Assembly (NCBI GenBank): GCA_036925085.1
Contig: JAUPFP010000015.1
Coordinates: forward strand, 4,160,426 to 4,224,425
Reading direction: 5' to 3'
DNA length: 64,000 nucleotides
From: Brachycybe producta
Taxonomy: Eukaryota; Arthropoda; Diplopoda; Playtdesmida; Andrognathidae
A model generated the notes under the pieces. That model was given only the letters and a program-made list of their open reading frames with translations, was not told where the DNA came from and made no database searches. The position numbers and the translations under genes are program-made. Shown here in pieces: positions 47,425 to 59,400 of the stretch (its first letter is position 1; each line of letters starts with the position of its first letter).

Positions 47425-48043
47425 CTACATTAAAAAAAAGAACAATTAAAAGTAATTAAGTCATATTTACGAACAGCTGATTTGTGAACACTTAGAACTT
47501 TCAGAAGAGCCAAAATGAAAAGAAACTAGAAAGTGTTTTAGAAACTAGAAAGGTAGCTTAAAATCACGTTGATATTATTTCAAAAATTCAACGACATAAA
47601 AAGTTTATTTTAAAAGATTTCAACAAGAAAATAATAAAATATCCTTGAAGTGATTGAGCTACCCCTTTCTAGTTTTTAAAACACTTTCAAGATTTCTCTT
47701 TATTTTGGTGCTGCAGAAAGACTTTCAAAGTCTGTTATAAAGTAGAAGAATGTCGTAAAAGTATTTTCGTGACAATATCTTTAAAAAAAACTATCTCATG
47801 GCAATTTGAAGAATTGAAATTTTTCGATTTTCACAGACAAAATCCGTAAAAAAAATTGGATCATTTTCAAACCGCCATAAAAAAAGGTCCATTTTAAAAC
47901 ATACACTCGTATCATCACGATGAAAATTCTTTTAAAACACATTCACGACTACTATTCCAGTTTCTAATAATTGTTCGAGTTGTTTCAAAACACGGTAAAC
48001 TTCAATAATTATCAAACTTTTGCCGTAAAAAAATGTTTACTTT
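47425..48043. repeat. Upstream of synapsin exon 1: TTTCAAAATAAA-type repeat
   Basis: 47510-47970 carries CTAGAAAGTGTTTTAGAAACTAGAAA, TTGATATTATTTC and inverted parts of the same family as TIMP intron 4. No gene. Confidence 0.55.
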
Positions 48044-48191
48044 CGAAAATGTAATTGGTTGGTTATGTAGTTTGACGTCACATGCTCCGCCCTTTTCAAC
48101 GTCGAACCACACAACAAACCAATTAGAAGTTGCCGGTCGTCATAAAAAGGGCGGAGCCAACTGAAGTTCTCCCCGATTTCTAAATGCCTGT
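48044..48191. mobile_element. Foldback MITE, right three quarters
   Basis: Starts within the central region (GTAATTGGTTGGTTATGTAG, TGACGTCA) and ends CCGATTTCTAAATGCCTGT; the left arm is missing. Confidence 0.82.
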
Positions 48192-49096
48192 TATAGTGAC
48201 ACACATTTGTCTCGTTGTCATCTGCTCAAAACATAACAAGATGGCGGTGTATCTCGGCTCTTACGTTGCTTTTAAAAAGCTAGAGTAACCTTTTAAGCAA
48301 TGTATACAGTACAATGCATATATATGTCAATGATTAATTTGATGGAAATAGAAATCGCATTAGCAATTTGAGTTCTACTTTTAGCAATTGTCACTTGTTC
48401 ACTCTTGCATTTCATTGTGTAGGTTTATTAAGTGACACTCAATCTGTCACTCAAGAAAATAATAAGTTCATTGGTTCGATACTTTCTGACGAAAAAGGCA
48501 AAAGCAAAAACATTATATTTTGCCTGTGTCCGGAAACTAAAGCATATTTCTTTATGCTGGTAAAAAAATCTAGTTTCTTGCTTCCTGGAGAATTCTTTAA
48601 AAGAGAAGAATTCCCGGTTGTGCTTGTGATTTTGCCATTTTCTCCTCAAATATGAGGTCATACAAAGCTACAGCATATACAGTAAAGAGGCCATTTGGTG
48701 CAAACATGATGTGTCTACATATAGCCATTCTTTACATTCTGTTCTTCAGAATCTTCACACTTCAGGGTTGAAACACAAAGACAGGTGACTTTTGAAAGAC
48801 TTTTTTTAGGACGACAATATGAAGTCGAAGGTCGCGGGGCTCTCGTCGAAATGTATTCTCTATTGAAAGACACCAACCTTGGCACACAGGCGACTTTTGA
48901 AACACTTTTTTAGTCGACAAGTGTCCTTTTGTTGTTGTTTTAACACTAACTGTCCATACTGCACAGACAGAGATGAAAGAATGTTGCGGAATACCACGAG
49001 ACAAAACACGGACCTTTTTTTACCGACTTGCAGGATTGTCAAAAATCCATTTTTTACTTATTTAGCACAGCCCACTGGTTTAAACTAGATTTAACC
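48192..49096. other. Stretch without recognised elements
   Basis: Two inverted pieces containing CTTTTGAAA and AAGTCG at 48780-48910 suggest another foldback unit; the frame at 48368-48655 has no family resemblance. Confidence 0.4.
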
Positions 49097-49302
49097 ACGG
49101 GCAATTAGAAATCGGGACAAACAGATGTTGGCTCCGCCCTTTTTATGACGCCCGGCAACTTCCAATTGGTTTGTTGTGTGGTTCGACGTTGAAAAGGGCG
49201 GAGCATGTGACATCAGACTACATAACCAACCAATTAGAAGTTGCCGGGCGTCATAAAAAGGGCGGAGCTAACTTATGTTCATCTCGTTTTCTAATTGCCT
49301 GT
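49097..49302. mobile_element. Foldback MITE, full copy
   Basis: ACGGGCAATTAGAAATCGGG at left, CGTTTTCTAATTGCCTGT at right; duplication GATTTAACC / GGTTTAGCC (7 of 9). Confidence 0.88.
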
Positions 49303-50348
49303 GGTTTAGCCTGGGGTTTTATGAGTTAAAATGGGTTAAACCGCTTTAAGAAAAAGGGGGAAGTTCCTAATGCTATGATCACAACATTCCTTATCTAATC
49401 TTCTCGGTTGTAGTATATGTACAACTACATTTTTGACAGTGAATTAACTGTCATTCCGATTATTCCAATGATAATCTCAATTATTTTATGTCTACTGTAC
49501 CATATGATATATAGCACATTACATGTAAAACTGAAAAAAGCCCAAAATGGGTTTCAAACTCATTTTAGCCCAGTTTAAACCTTGCCAACCTTAACTGAAT
49601 TGCAGTGCGGTACATGGAATAGTTTGTGAAATTGCGGACAAAACAAAAACAAAACACCAAAAAAAAAATGTCGCAGAAATGTTTTAGAATTGTCGCCATT
49701 TTGTCTTGAAACACTTGAGTTTCTGCTTTATTTTGGTGAGCTTGATGTGGAGCAGCACCCTTTTCTAGCTAACAAGCTTTTTCTTTAAGTTTCCGAACAC
49801 AGCCAAAAGAGATTAGGAAAGCCGTAAATTTCTGTATCAACACGGGACCAAAAGACGACGACACACATTTTGCACACTTTTTTATTTGTGCTTTTACACT
49901 TTTGTTCCTTTTCAAATAAATTTTCACTTCAAAGACTTTATTAACAAAAAAAAAGTTTCATGAGCTTTTTTCATATTATATGTTCGTCTGATGACATTCT
50001 CCAAACATTTGTAAATTATATATCATGTTACTCCCCCCCCACTCAAAAAACATGCAAACAAACAAGAATATTTGTCTCTTTTCAAAGTCTCTCAAGTTTT
50101 AAGCTTGATGGAAAAAGCTTCTTTTTTTTTAAAAACGAGTTAAACGATGACATCAAAAATCTGTTATTGTTTCATCTGAAGAAGAAAAAAAAACAGAACT
50201 TACATAATGGAAACTAAAACCCATCATGACATGATGAGATGTTTACTTTTGCAGGAAAAAAAAAGCTTTTGATTTATATTCCACAAGTATTTTTGCATTA
50301 TGTATGTATGTAATATTATGTCTACATGGTATTAATTAATTCTAGGCT

Positions 50349-50390
<42 letters not shown>

Positions 50391-50505
50391 ACTACATTTA
50401 ATTTAGCGTTTTCTCTTTCTCTCTCCCTCTCGAGACAAAACTCGAGAGGCGATTTTGAAGCTTAAAAAGGTCCACAACCAGCCAAGGAACAAATCTGTCT
50501 TTAAA
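49303..50505. other. Stretch with minor repeats and a (CT)n run
   Basis: 49600-49770 is related to 39910-40270 (TTGTGAAATTGCGGACAAAA, GAGCTTGATGTGGAGC). A 44-base (CT)n microsatellite lies at 50347-50389. No gene. Confidence 0.5.
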
Positions 50506-50883
50506 GCCTCGTTTTCACGGTGGCGATAGGTCTATTGTGAGAAAGTTGCGATAGTTCACTATCACAATAGCAACTGTCTATACGTCTTGAAGTAACGTGA
50601 TAATTGTCTGTCACATGACAGTGTGACGTCTACTTCACAGGATATCATTGAGTCAACAACAGTGTTGCCTCTCTCTCCCTACTGAAGCCAAATTTCCCTA
50701 CAAAGTGGTCACACAACAACTATTACTATCGTGACAGTACTATCAACTATCTAGTCAAACGAGACAGTTGCTATCACAACAGTACGATAATGACTATCAT
50801 GTGATTTTCACAATGATAGTTCTCACGATAGTTGCTGTCATGACAAGCAACTATCGTGACAACTATCATTGTGAAAACGGGGC
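50506..50883. mobile_element. ACTATCG foldback element, complete copy
   Basis: GCCTCGTTTTCACGGTGGCG at left and CATTGTGAAAACGGGGC at right; TTAAA directly on both sides (50501-50505 and 50884-50888). Interior blocks TGTCACATGACAGTGTGACG and GTCAACAACAGTGTTG. TTAA-centred targets are typical of piggyBac- and Kolobok-type transposons; no coding sequence is present. Confidence 0.8.
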
Positions 50884-50888
50884 TTAAA

Positions 50889-51844
50889 GCTTAGTACAAA
50901 CTTGGATACAAAGTCGCGCGCGACAATGTTGTAACAGCGTAGAGCCACTGTTACGGGACTCAGGTCTAGATCCTCTTAGGTTGGGGACGGATACCACCTT
51001 AGGCTGAAAGAGTGTATGATTTAGACCTAATTCCAAACGGTGTCGGGGTCGTTCCATATAGTACTTCTGATGAATGCAATTGTAGAGGAGAGAAATGATA
51101 ATACAGGCGAGACGAATGCAGATTGATGACGTTACTTATTTATTGTATGCAACCATCGACATACAGCGAACAGAGACAAAAGTTACAAAGTGTGGCGTTG
51201 CTTAGCCAGCAGACCATTGAATGAGTTATTTCATGTTTCAATAGAGAATGGACCCCAAATCAATCAAGACACGGACCTTTATACCTTGGGCCTGTGTGCA
51301 CCTACTCAGGTGTATGCATTCCCAAGAGACCATGCCTTGATGGGTATCCATCCGCCAATTCCGGAACCAGGATGTGACTTGTGCTTCGGGATCTCCTCTA
51401 GCAGAGGAAAGGAGCCGAAATAAGACATTTGGAGTATTGATCCCCCCGGGCTATGAATTTAAAGGGAAGACGAAATACAGGGTGTCACAATGTATAGGAG
51501 TCCTATACATTGTCGCGCGTGACTTTCTATTCAAGTTTGTACTAAGTTGCTTGTCATCAAGTGTGATAACTGATAAGGAATGGTGCATTTGAAATGGCTG
51601 GCGGTATGGAAAATTGAATGAAATGTTGCTTAGAATGTTTCTCTCATCTGATAAGGCCTTATCCTCCTAAATTGTATCATGTCTTCCATTTCGGGTGGAA
51701 ATACGAAAAAAAGACATGGGGTTTTTCGTCTGAAAGACTTCAAAACATTGTATGCAGACAGACTAGTGACTGTTATCTCGACAGTTGCTAAATAAGGTCA
51801 GATACTCGAGTCGCGTTAACTTTGTATCCAAGTGTGTACAAGGC
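50889..51844. mobile_element. About 955-base element with TACAAACTTGGATACAAAGT ends
   Basis: Left AGTACAAACTTGGATACAAA and right TTTGTATCCAAGTGTGTACA are inverted and extend about 30 bases. It abuts the previous element at TTAAAG. The interior (50930-51600) has a distinctly higher GC content than its surroundings and short frames (51190-51423, 51374-51592) with no recognised protein; it may be captured sequence. Confidence 0.6.
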
Positions 51845-53927
51845 TTTAGTTAGAAACTCACTTTCAAGTTTCAACACAGAAATTAATACAGTGGATTTGT
51901 ATAGAAAACATTATTATTCTTGAAACTTTGTTGAAGCAACTCTCCCCATCTCATTCAAGATCATCACTTAAAACTTCAAAAACTGAAAATCTATTTGTAT
52001 TCTGTATTCATAAAGCTGATTTTAGAAGTGCAGTGAAGAGAAAATGGATATATATATAAAAACATGACAGAATAATCTGTTTAATATGATAATCGGATCG
52101 AAGTTCTAATAACAGACTACATTTGAAAAATGCTTTTTCAAGGGTGCTTTGTACTCCTGACTGCCTTTTTCAAAGCTTGTAGAAAGCGGTAGTAACTTTG
52201 TTGTAAATGTCGCACCTCAGCTGGAAGAGTGGCACAACACAAAAAAAACACTTTTTTGGGGGGGAAAATGAGTTTAAAGTTGCATTTTTTTTCCATCTCA
52301 ATCTATTGTAGGGGGGCCAAATAAACCGATATTGTGAATAGTTAAAACGGTTTTTGGCACTTAAAAAGCTCAGCAAAATAAGCCATGGATCTTCTCTTAA
52401 CTTTAAACTCATTTCCCCCAACAAAAAGTGTTTTTTTTTAGTTGTGACACTCTTAAAGCCGAGGTCAGGGCCTGATTAAGACGAAATTGGGCCTGATGCA
52501 GCAGTGCAAGAATCCCCAAGATATTGCAAAAAACACAGTTAAATTACTAAGTAAACTGTTTAACGTCGTCATCTGTTTTCATCTGGGCCTATTTCAGGAA
52601 TCGGCCTAATGCTGCAGCATCAATAGCACCCACCTTAATCCGGCACTGGCCGAGGTGCGATGTTTGGAAATAACTTCAACATGGTTCCCGCATTCACAAT
52701 TAGGCCAGAAACACACTAAATAAGACACACTGACTGAAGCATTTCAGACAAAATGACTGAAGCATGTAATGTTTCCGATTACAACCCACACTAAATAATA
52801 TTAATCACAATTAATCAATTAATATTGTAATCAGAAATACAGATAAAATGGGATGAAACATCCATTTTGATAGTCTTGCCTGAGACACGTACTCAAGTAG
52901 CCGAGGTGGGCTTTCAGACACCCTTCCTTGTCCAGGAAAACACTCAACGACCTTATCATTCATTTATGAGAGTGTGTCGTGGTATGATGCTTTTTTTTAA
53001 TGTTGAATATATAAGGCTGTGTATCGAAAAAGCAGACCATCACCGGAAAAAAAAAGTAAACGTGACAATATATCCACCCGGGCTCAGCAGTGCCAGGACC
53101 AGGTAACTGTCCTTGTCACGGCAAGCTATTGTGAGAACAGACGCATTGAATTTAACGGTGCAATTCCTCCACCGAGTGACGGCCAACCTCCGGCCCTGAC
53201 TCGGTCCGGACACGTGTATCCCGACCTTTATTTTATTCAGCCAATAATATACCATTGCAGCATGGATGCCATCGGTAACGACCTTTTTACGAATACATCG
53301 ATCATAAGTTCATAACATCTTTATGCGCACGCGCGCAAATTCACAAATTGAGACTTGATTTCTCTGCTTGTGTTTTGGTTAAAACTCCTCTCTATACGAA
53401 CAAGCTATAGCCTCGTACCATCAAAGTCTTATCAAACCTAGAACTGTAGTCTTTTTTCAAATGAAGCTTAAAAGACATACCGGAAGTTATGAAAACGTCC
53501 AGCACTCCAGTTCAGACACAATTCCTATCTTTTTTGTAGCACGTTCTGCGGTGCTATATCTTCGTGTATTCAACAGTTTTTTTTTACAAAAAAAGTGAAG
53601 TTTAATCTTTTGAATAAAGCAAAATTCTAGTCACGAACACATTCTTGCAAGTTCTACTAAAATACAAACTCTCTCGATGTCTGGCGCTCAATCACTGCGT
53701 CCACAATAATAATAATAAAAACAAGAAACCTTTGTCGGTTTTTCGTTTGTTTTACAGTACGAGCATTCTATACAACTAATACTTTAAATTCATTTTCAAA
53801 CTAAGTGTCAACTTAAGAACAATGGCTTAATTATTTAAATCAGCCACGTCACTTTATTAAACATCCATATCTACGTGCAGCAAAATGCACCATATACAGA
53901 AAGAAAACTCCAAGAAAAATCCAAATC
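51845..53927. other. Stretch without a recognised gene
   Basis: An inverted pair with AACACTTTTT...GGGG / CCCCAACAAAAAGTGTTT (52240-52430) forms a hairpin of about 200 bases; 52700-52760 repeats the ACTAAATAAGACACA unit seen inverted at 33.4 kb; 53060-53240 is a CpG-containing island without a recognisable protein in any frame. Confidence 0.45.
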
Positions 53928-54520
53928 TATAAAGTCTTGGCTTTTGATCCATTTTTTCGAATTTTAAAAATTCTTGAATCCTTATGCTCTTCCAAGCTTT
54001 TTGGGACTTTTGGGGCCAGTTCAGCGCTCCTGAGGCATTTTAGAGCTTTTAGAACATTTAAATATTTTTCGAATTTTTGGCCGTTTTTTTGAAAAATCCA
54101 AAAACATTGGTTTTTGGACCCATTTTTTTAGAATTTTAAAGTCTTGAATCCTTGTGTTTTTCCAAGCAAATATTCAAGTGCTGTAAAAGCTCTAAAATGC
54201 CTGCAGGGCGTTGAACTGGCCCCAGAAGTCTCCAAAGACCTCTGGGGCCAGTTCAACGCCCTTCATGCATTTTTAGAGCTTTTAGAGCACTTTGAATATT
54301 TTTCGACTTTAGGCCGTTTTTTTTTTTAAAGCCAACGACTATAAGTTTTGGTTTTTGACCCATGTTTTCGAATTTTAAAAATTCTTGAATACTTATGCTC
54401 TTCCAAGCTTTTGGAGACTTCTGGGGCCAGTTCAGCGCTCCTGAGGCATTTTAGAGCTTTTAGAACATTTAAATATTTATCGAACTTTTAGCCGTTTTTT
54501 GAAAAAAAAAAAGCCAAGTC
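53928..54520. repeat. Tandem repeat of about 200 bases, three units
   Basis: Each unit carries CGAATTTTAAAAATTCTTGAA, CTCTTCCAAGCTTTT, GGGGCCAGTTCAGCGC and TTTTAGAGCTTTTAGA.CA. The middle unit contains its own inverted copy (54169-54301). Related single units lie in synapsin intron 8. Confidence 0.75.
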
Positions 54521-55510
54521 TATATATAGACTTGCTTTTTTATCCATATTCCGATTCATTCCGATTCGATGTAGAAGTATGTGTTACAAACCGCGTATCG
54601 CGTTTATTGTTGGCATTTCAAAATGACGTCATCTCAGTATGTGCATACAGATATCACACCACGAGAAGACGTTATTGTGGGGAAGAAAAAAAATGCCAAC
54701 AACGTGTATAACCGCGGCTGGATGGATGATGATGCTGCTGCTGATGATGATGATGATATTAGAACTGTTCGACTTTAGGGTCATTTATCGATCCCTCCTC
54801 CTCCTCCTCCTTCTCTTCGTTCCAGTCTCCTCTATGATTGTTGTTTCTACTACTGAACTGCTATTTCTGTTTTTACTTTTTTTTTCTACAAAAAGCCAAA
54901 ACCGTCGTTTATTCTTCTCGCGTTTTTCTCTCTTCTGTTCAATTCGTTCTAATTTTTTTTCTTCTTTTTTTCTTACTAAAACTCTCAATCTCAAGTTCTG
55001 AACCTCACCCCCTTATACGTGTATAATAATAAAAAGAAACTCATTTTCACTGAAGAATATAACCGATTTCGGTCACATTAAGATCCAACAACCAATCCAC
55101 AATAGGATTTTCTTGGGTGTAAAAAAAAACAAATTTGGATCAAGTTTTCTTTTTTGTTATTTGCATACATATGTTTTTAGAAAGGAGTGAGCAATTCAAG
55201 AGATTGAGTGAGAGAGAGAATGAGATAGAAGAGAAAGGGAGAGATGGGTTTTGTGTAAGGCTAGGAACACACGTTCAATTCTGGCATGTCAGTCTTGGCT
55301 TTTCCCGTAGCCTCCTTTTTCTCCTACAGGAGTGCTCATTTCAGTTTATATAATTGCGTGAGAAAAGAATCCCATAATGCACTGCAGAAGTGACGCTTCC
55401 CCCCCCCCCCCCACTATTGATTGCCAATTATAGCCCGATATTTGAATGATTAATCAATCCAACAAATAAAACCAGGATATAACTGGCTGAAAAAGCGCCA
55501 CCACATTGGC
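54521..55510. other. Stretch of low-complexity DNA
   Basis: (GAT)n at 54720-54760, (CTC)n at 54794-54812, long T/C runs at 54860-55000, GA-rich at 55200-55250, a C run at 55399-55412. No gene recognised. Confidence 0.5.
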
Positions 55511-55690
55511 ACAGGCATCTGTAGACAGCTTTCAGAATTTCTTTGGCTCCGCCTTTTTATGAGCGTCAGACCAAATATCTACCAATTAGAAATTAAAAGG
55601 GCGGGGCATGTGACATCAGACCAAGTAACAAACCAATTAGAAATTGATGACGCTCCTAAAAGGGCGGCGCCAAAGAAATTCTGAAAAGGG
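55511..55690. mobile_element. Foldback MITE, right tip lost
   Basis: ACAGGCATCTGTAGACAGCT, CTTTGGCTCCGCC, ACCAATTAGAAATT, GTGACATCAGACCAAGTAAC, CGCCAAAGAAATTCTGAAA. Same arm type as 29252; the outermost 25 bases on the right are replaced. Confidence 0.82.
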
Positions 55691-56001
55691 GTCAAAATTA
55701 TTTTTACAAAAAAAACCGCAAAAGAAAGGCGGGGTTAACGCTGTACAATTTATATAAATATAAATGAACCGCTTTTTTTGGAGAGGGGGAGGGAAAGGTT
55801 GGAAAGTGTAGAAGGAGGGGGGAGAGAGAGAAACGTAGAGGGAGAAAAAAGGGGGAGGGGGAAACTGAAATTGAAATGAAAGGAGTAAAAAAAGGAACAA
55901 ACGACGCGCATGCGCACACCAGAGAAAATGAAAAACTCATTTTCTCTTTCAAATATAAAAGGGGAGGGGCTAATAGTAGCAAAATTAAACTACAGTTTAT
56001 C
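55691..56001. repeat. Purine-rich G/A run
   Basis: GGGAGAGGG-type stretch at 55780-55890, no gene; frames through it are low complexity. Confidence 0.6.
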
Positions 56002-56143
56002 ACGGGCAATTGTACCCAGCATTAGAATTTCTTTTGCTCTGCCCTTTTATGAACGTCATCAATTTCTAATTGGTTTGTTACTTGGTCTGACGTCGTAAAA
56101 GGCCGGAGGAAAAGAAATTCTAATGCTGGGCACAATTGCCTGT
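56002..56143. mobile_element. Foldback MITE, CCCAGCATTAGAATTTC arm type
   Basis: ACGGGCAATTGTACCCAGCA at left, TGCTGGGCACAATTGCCTGT at right, arms ATTAGAATTTCTTTTGC / AAAGAAATTCTAAT; short core with one CTAATTGGTTTGTTACTTGG. Confidence 0.87.
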
Positions 56144-56782
56144 GAATTTTGCTCCCGTCATTTATGACGGGTTACCCCACTAGTTCAAAATAAAAATTGA
56201 CAGTGAATGAATTAAAAACGTGTGTCCATTTTGAAAAACGAGACAATACCTTGGATTATAACAAAGCCACGACTGACATGCAATAATTGAACGTGTTCCC
56301 TATTAACCCTCAAACTGTATAGATATAGATATAATAATAATAATAATAAGCCCATAATAAAACCGGACTTGTTATCAGCAACAATGTTTGTGTATGAATC
56401 AACTTGTAAACTAAGCCATCACATTTTTTATGTAAAATATAAAAAGGGTGAAAGAGAGAAAGAAATAGGAAGGGAAAGAGAGCGATTGACATTCATCCAA
56501 TGATACAAGACAAAAAAAATGATGTAGAAACGCCCCATTTGTATGAAAAAGGTGAAATTCAATTGTTTCAGACGAGCATATGTCAAAAACAGCAAAAACA
56601 TTTGTTTTTACAATTATATATTTTTTTCTAGACGCAAGACAACTAAAAAAAAAAAACAACCTCATCTTACTGTGCGACCAGACTAGAACAGAACATGTTC
56701 GCAAACATTTCCAAAGAACATGTTCTGTTCAAGTTTAGACAATCCCCTCTGTGTCGAAACAAAGAACATGTTCCCAGTGCAT
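56144..56782. other. Stretch with (AAT)n and a GAACATGTTC fragment
   Basis: (ATA)n near 56328-56348; 56680-56775 belongs to the GAACATGTTC family. No gene. Confidence 0.5.
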
Positions 56783-56988
56783 GTAGACAATTAGAAATCG
56801 GGACAAACAGAAGTTGGCTCCGCCCTTTTTATGACGACCGGCAACTTCTAATTGGTTTGTTATGTAGTCTGACATCACATGCTCCGAACTTTTCAACGTC
56901 GAACCACACAACAAACCAATTAGAAGTTGCCGGTCGTCAAAAAAAGGGCGGAGCCAACTTCTGTTTGTCCCGATTTCTAATTGCCTGT
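56783..56988. mobile_element. Foldback MITE, full copy
   Basis: GTAGACAATTAGAAATCGGG at left and CCCGATTTCTAATTGCCTGT at right, TTGGCTCCGCCC arms. It is inserted in a GAACATGTTC element; no clear 9-bp duplication. Confidence 0.85.
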
Positions 56989-58316
56989 GATGTCCCTACC
57001 AGTCAATATCTTTTAAAATAAATTTTTTCTGATTTGTTTTTAATGCCAAAACCTGAAAAGCACCACAAATGTCAGTTACATGGTATCCCTTCTTAACCGA
57101 CGATATGTTGTTGCAAAGTTTGCTAAGAACCGAATCCGAATCCGTATTCCCAGTTGGTAAACTCATAACTTTTTTCCCTATCTAGCTAGCTGGATATTCG
57201 GAGAGAACTGTTTGCCGAGACATTAAAAAACTACTCCTAGCCCCGAACCACCTAACATCGTTTGATGTGACGGGCAATCGGAGCCGAACAGAACAACGAA
57301 TAGTATTCTGTTCGTTGTTCTGTTCTATAGTCGGAAAAGCACCCTTAGAGACTAGAAAACACACGCTAGAAAAATGTATTTCTTTTTTTTAAATTAAATT
57401 CCATAATTTAAATTTATTTTTTTTTATTTAAATTAATAAATTTTATTTTCCCATAAATCGATTATCCGAACCTGTCTCTTGGTCCCACACTTAGTATCGA
57501 TTTTATGCTTTTTTTTTTGGCTAGAAATCATTATTACCCTTAAAACAGAATTTTAAATAATTCATTTGTTGTCCTAAAACGTTACTTTAAAAGTGTAAAT
57601 TATTAATTAAATTATTATTATGAATAGAAACAAAACAATAACTCATTTTTATAGATAACAGATCAACCAACAATTATGGGGTTTTTCAATCAAAACGTCT
57701 GGTTAGAGGCTAGAGACAAAAACATCTAGCCTCTTAACCAACCTTTTTTTATTAGAAAAAAAAAGCCAAATTGCAGTTGCTCTAATGATGATGGCACTTG
57801 GGCCACAGATTGAGAAACAATTGCTTGATTTTGCATAAAAATCCGAATCCTAGTTATTACTGTAAGAGAATACAAAAAAGGGCTATATGTAAGGTAAGCA
57901 TCTTAAAGGGGGAACTTTTAAGCCTGAAAATTTGATTCCGTGCTCTTAAAAACACATTTTGACTTTCGTTGAATCTTATCATAAAAGTAGGCCTATTTTT
58001 CTTTTCAGATTTTTCAATATGAAAATGATGATGACGATGAAGTTCACCTTTCACACCCCCCCCCCTACATTTAATTTACCCACACAAACACACCTTTAAA
58101 CAAACCCATAGATATGTTTTAACACTCTTGATCTGAAGCCTTCGAAAAAATTATCGATCATAAAGAGGCTAACAGAACATTAAACTAATGAAAACGACCT
58201 CCAGCTAATAAAACAACATAGAAGTGAAAATATGTTGGGTGTTCGGTTAGAGGTTAGAATTATTATTTTTTTTTTTTGGTTATTGGCGCTGAATTGCTAC
58301 ATCATATTAATTTAGC
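56989..58316. other. Stretch with minor repeats
   Basis: 57190-57345 is GAACATGTTC family; 57660-57852 is a partial hAT-like TAGGGTTCGGATTT element; otherwise AT-rich. No gene. Confidence 0.5.
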
Positions 58317-59400
58317 ACCACAAAAAGAAGAGATTGAGAGAAAGATTGAGATGAGAGAGAGAAATTAAAAGAGCTATTGCGAGAGAACGAGAGAAAGACT
58401 GAGCGAGATAGAGAGAAAAACAGAAAAGAGAGATTTAGCGACAGAAGAGAGAGAGAGAGATGAAAAGAGATTGAGGGGGAGAGAGAGAGAGATGAAAAGA
58501 AAGAGATGAAAAGAGATGAAGAGAGAGATGAAAAGAGATGAAGAGAGAGATGAAAAGAGATGAAGAGAGAGATGAAAAGAGATGAAGAGAGAGATGAAAA
58601 GAGATGAAGAGAGAGATGAAGAGAGAGATGAAAAGAGATGAAGAGAGAGATGAAAAGAGATGAAGAGAGAGATGAAAAGAGATGAAGAGAGAACGAGAGA
58701 TGAAGAGAGATGAAAAGAGATGAAGAGAGAACGAGAGATGAAGAGAGATGAAAAGAGAACGAGATGGAGAGATGAAAAGAGAGATGAAGAGAGAACGAGA
58801 GATGAAGAGAGAACGAGAGATGAAGAGAGAACGAGAGATGAAAAGAGAGATGAAGAGAGAACGAGAGATGAAAAGAGATGAAGAGAGAGATGAAAAGAGA
58901 TGAAGAGAGAACGAGAGATGAAGAGAGAACGAGAGATGAAAAGAGAGATGAAGAGAGAGATGAAAAGAGATGAAGAGAGAGATGAAAAGAGATGAAGAGA
59001 GAGATGAAAAGAGATGAAGAGAGAACGAGAGATGAAGAGAGAACGAGAGATGAAAAGAGAGATGAAGAGAGAGATGAAAAGAGATGAAGAGAGAGATGAA
59101 AAGAGATGAAGAGAGAGATGAAAAGAGATGAAGAGAGAGATGAAAAGAGATGAAGAGAGAGATGAAAAGAGATGAAGAGAGAGATGAAAAGAGATGAAGG
59201 GAGAACGAGAGATGAAGAGAGAACGAGAGATGAAAAGAGAGAACGAGAGATGGAGAGAAAACGACAGATGAAGAGAAAGAGAAAGAAAGATTGAACGAGA
59301 TAGAGAAAAACAGAATGGAGATTTAGCGACAGAGGAGATAAGAGAGAGAGATAAGAGAGAGAGAGAGAGAAAGAGAGAGAAAATGCAATTAATAAGCCAG
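58317..59400. repeat. Purine satellite, 22-base units, about 1.1 kb
   Basis: Units of 22 bases (GATGAAAAGAGATGAAGAGAGA) alternate with variants carrying GAACGAGA, giving a higher-order pattern. Both long open frames on the minus strand (58307-59425 and 58374-59483) encode only repeats of FHLSLHLFSSLS-type text and exist because the array lacks stop codons; they are not genes. Confidence 0.95.

Noticed and set aside
53040-53315. Frames on both strands in a CpG-containing stretch
   Set aside because: Neither gives a recognisable domain, and no splice sites frame them convincingly; kept only as an unclassified island.
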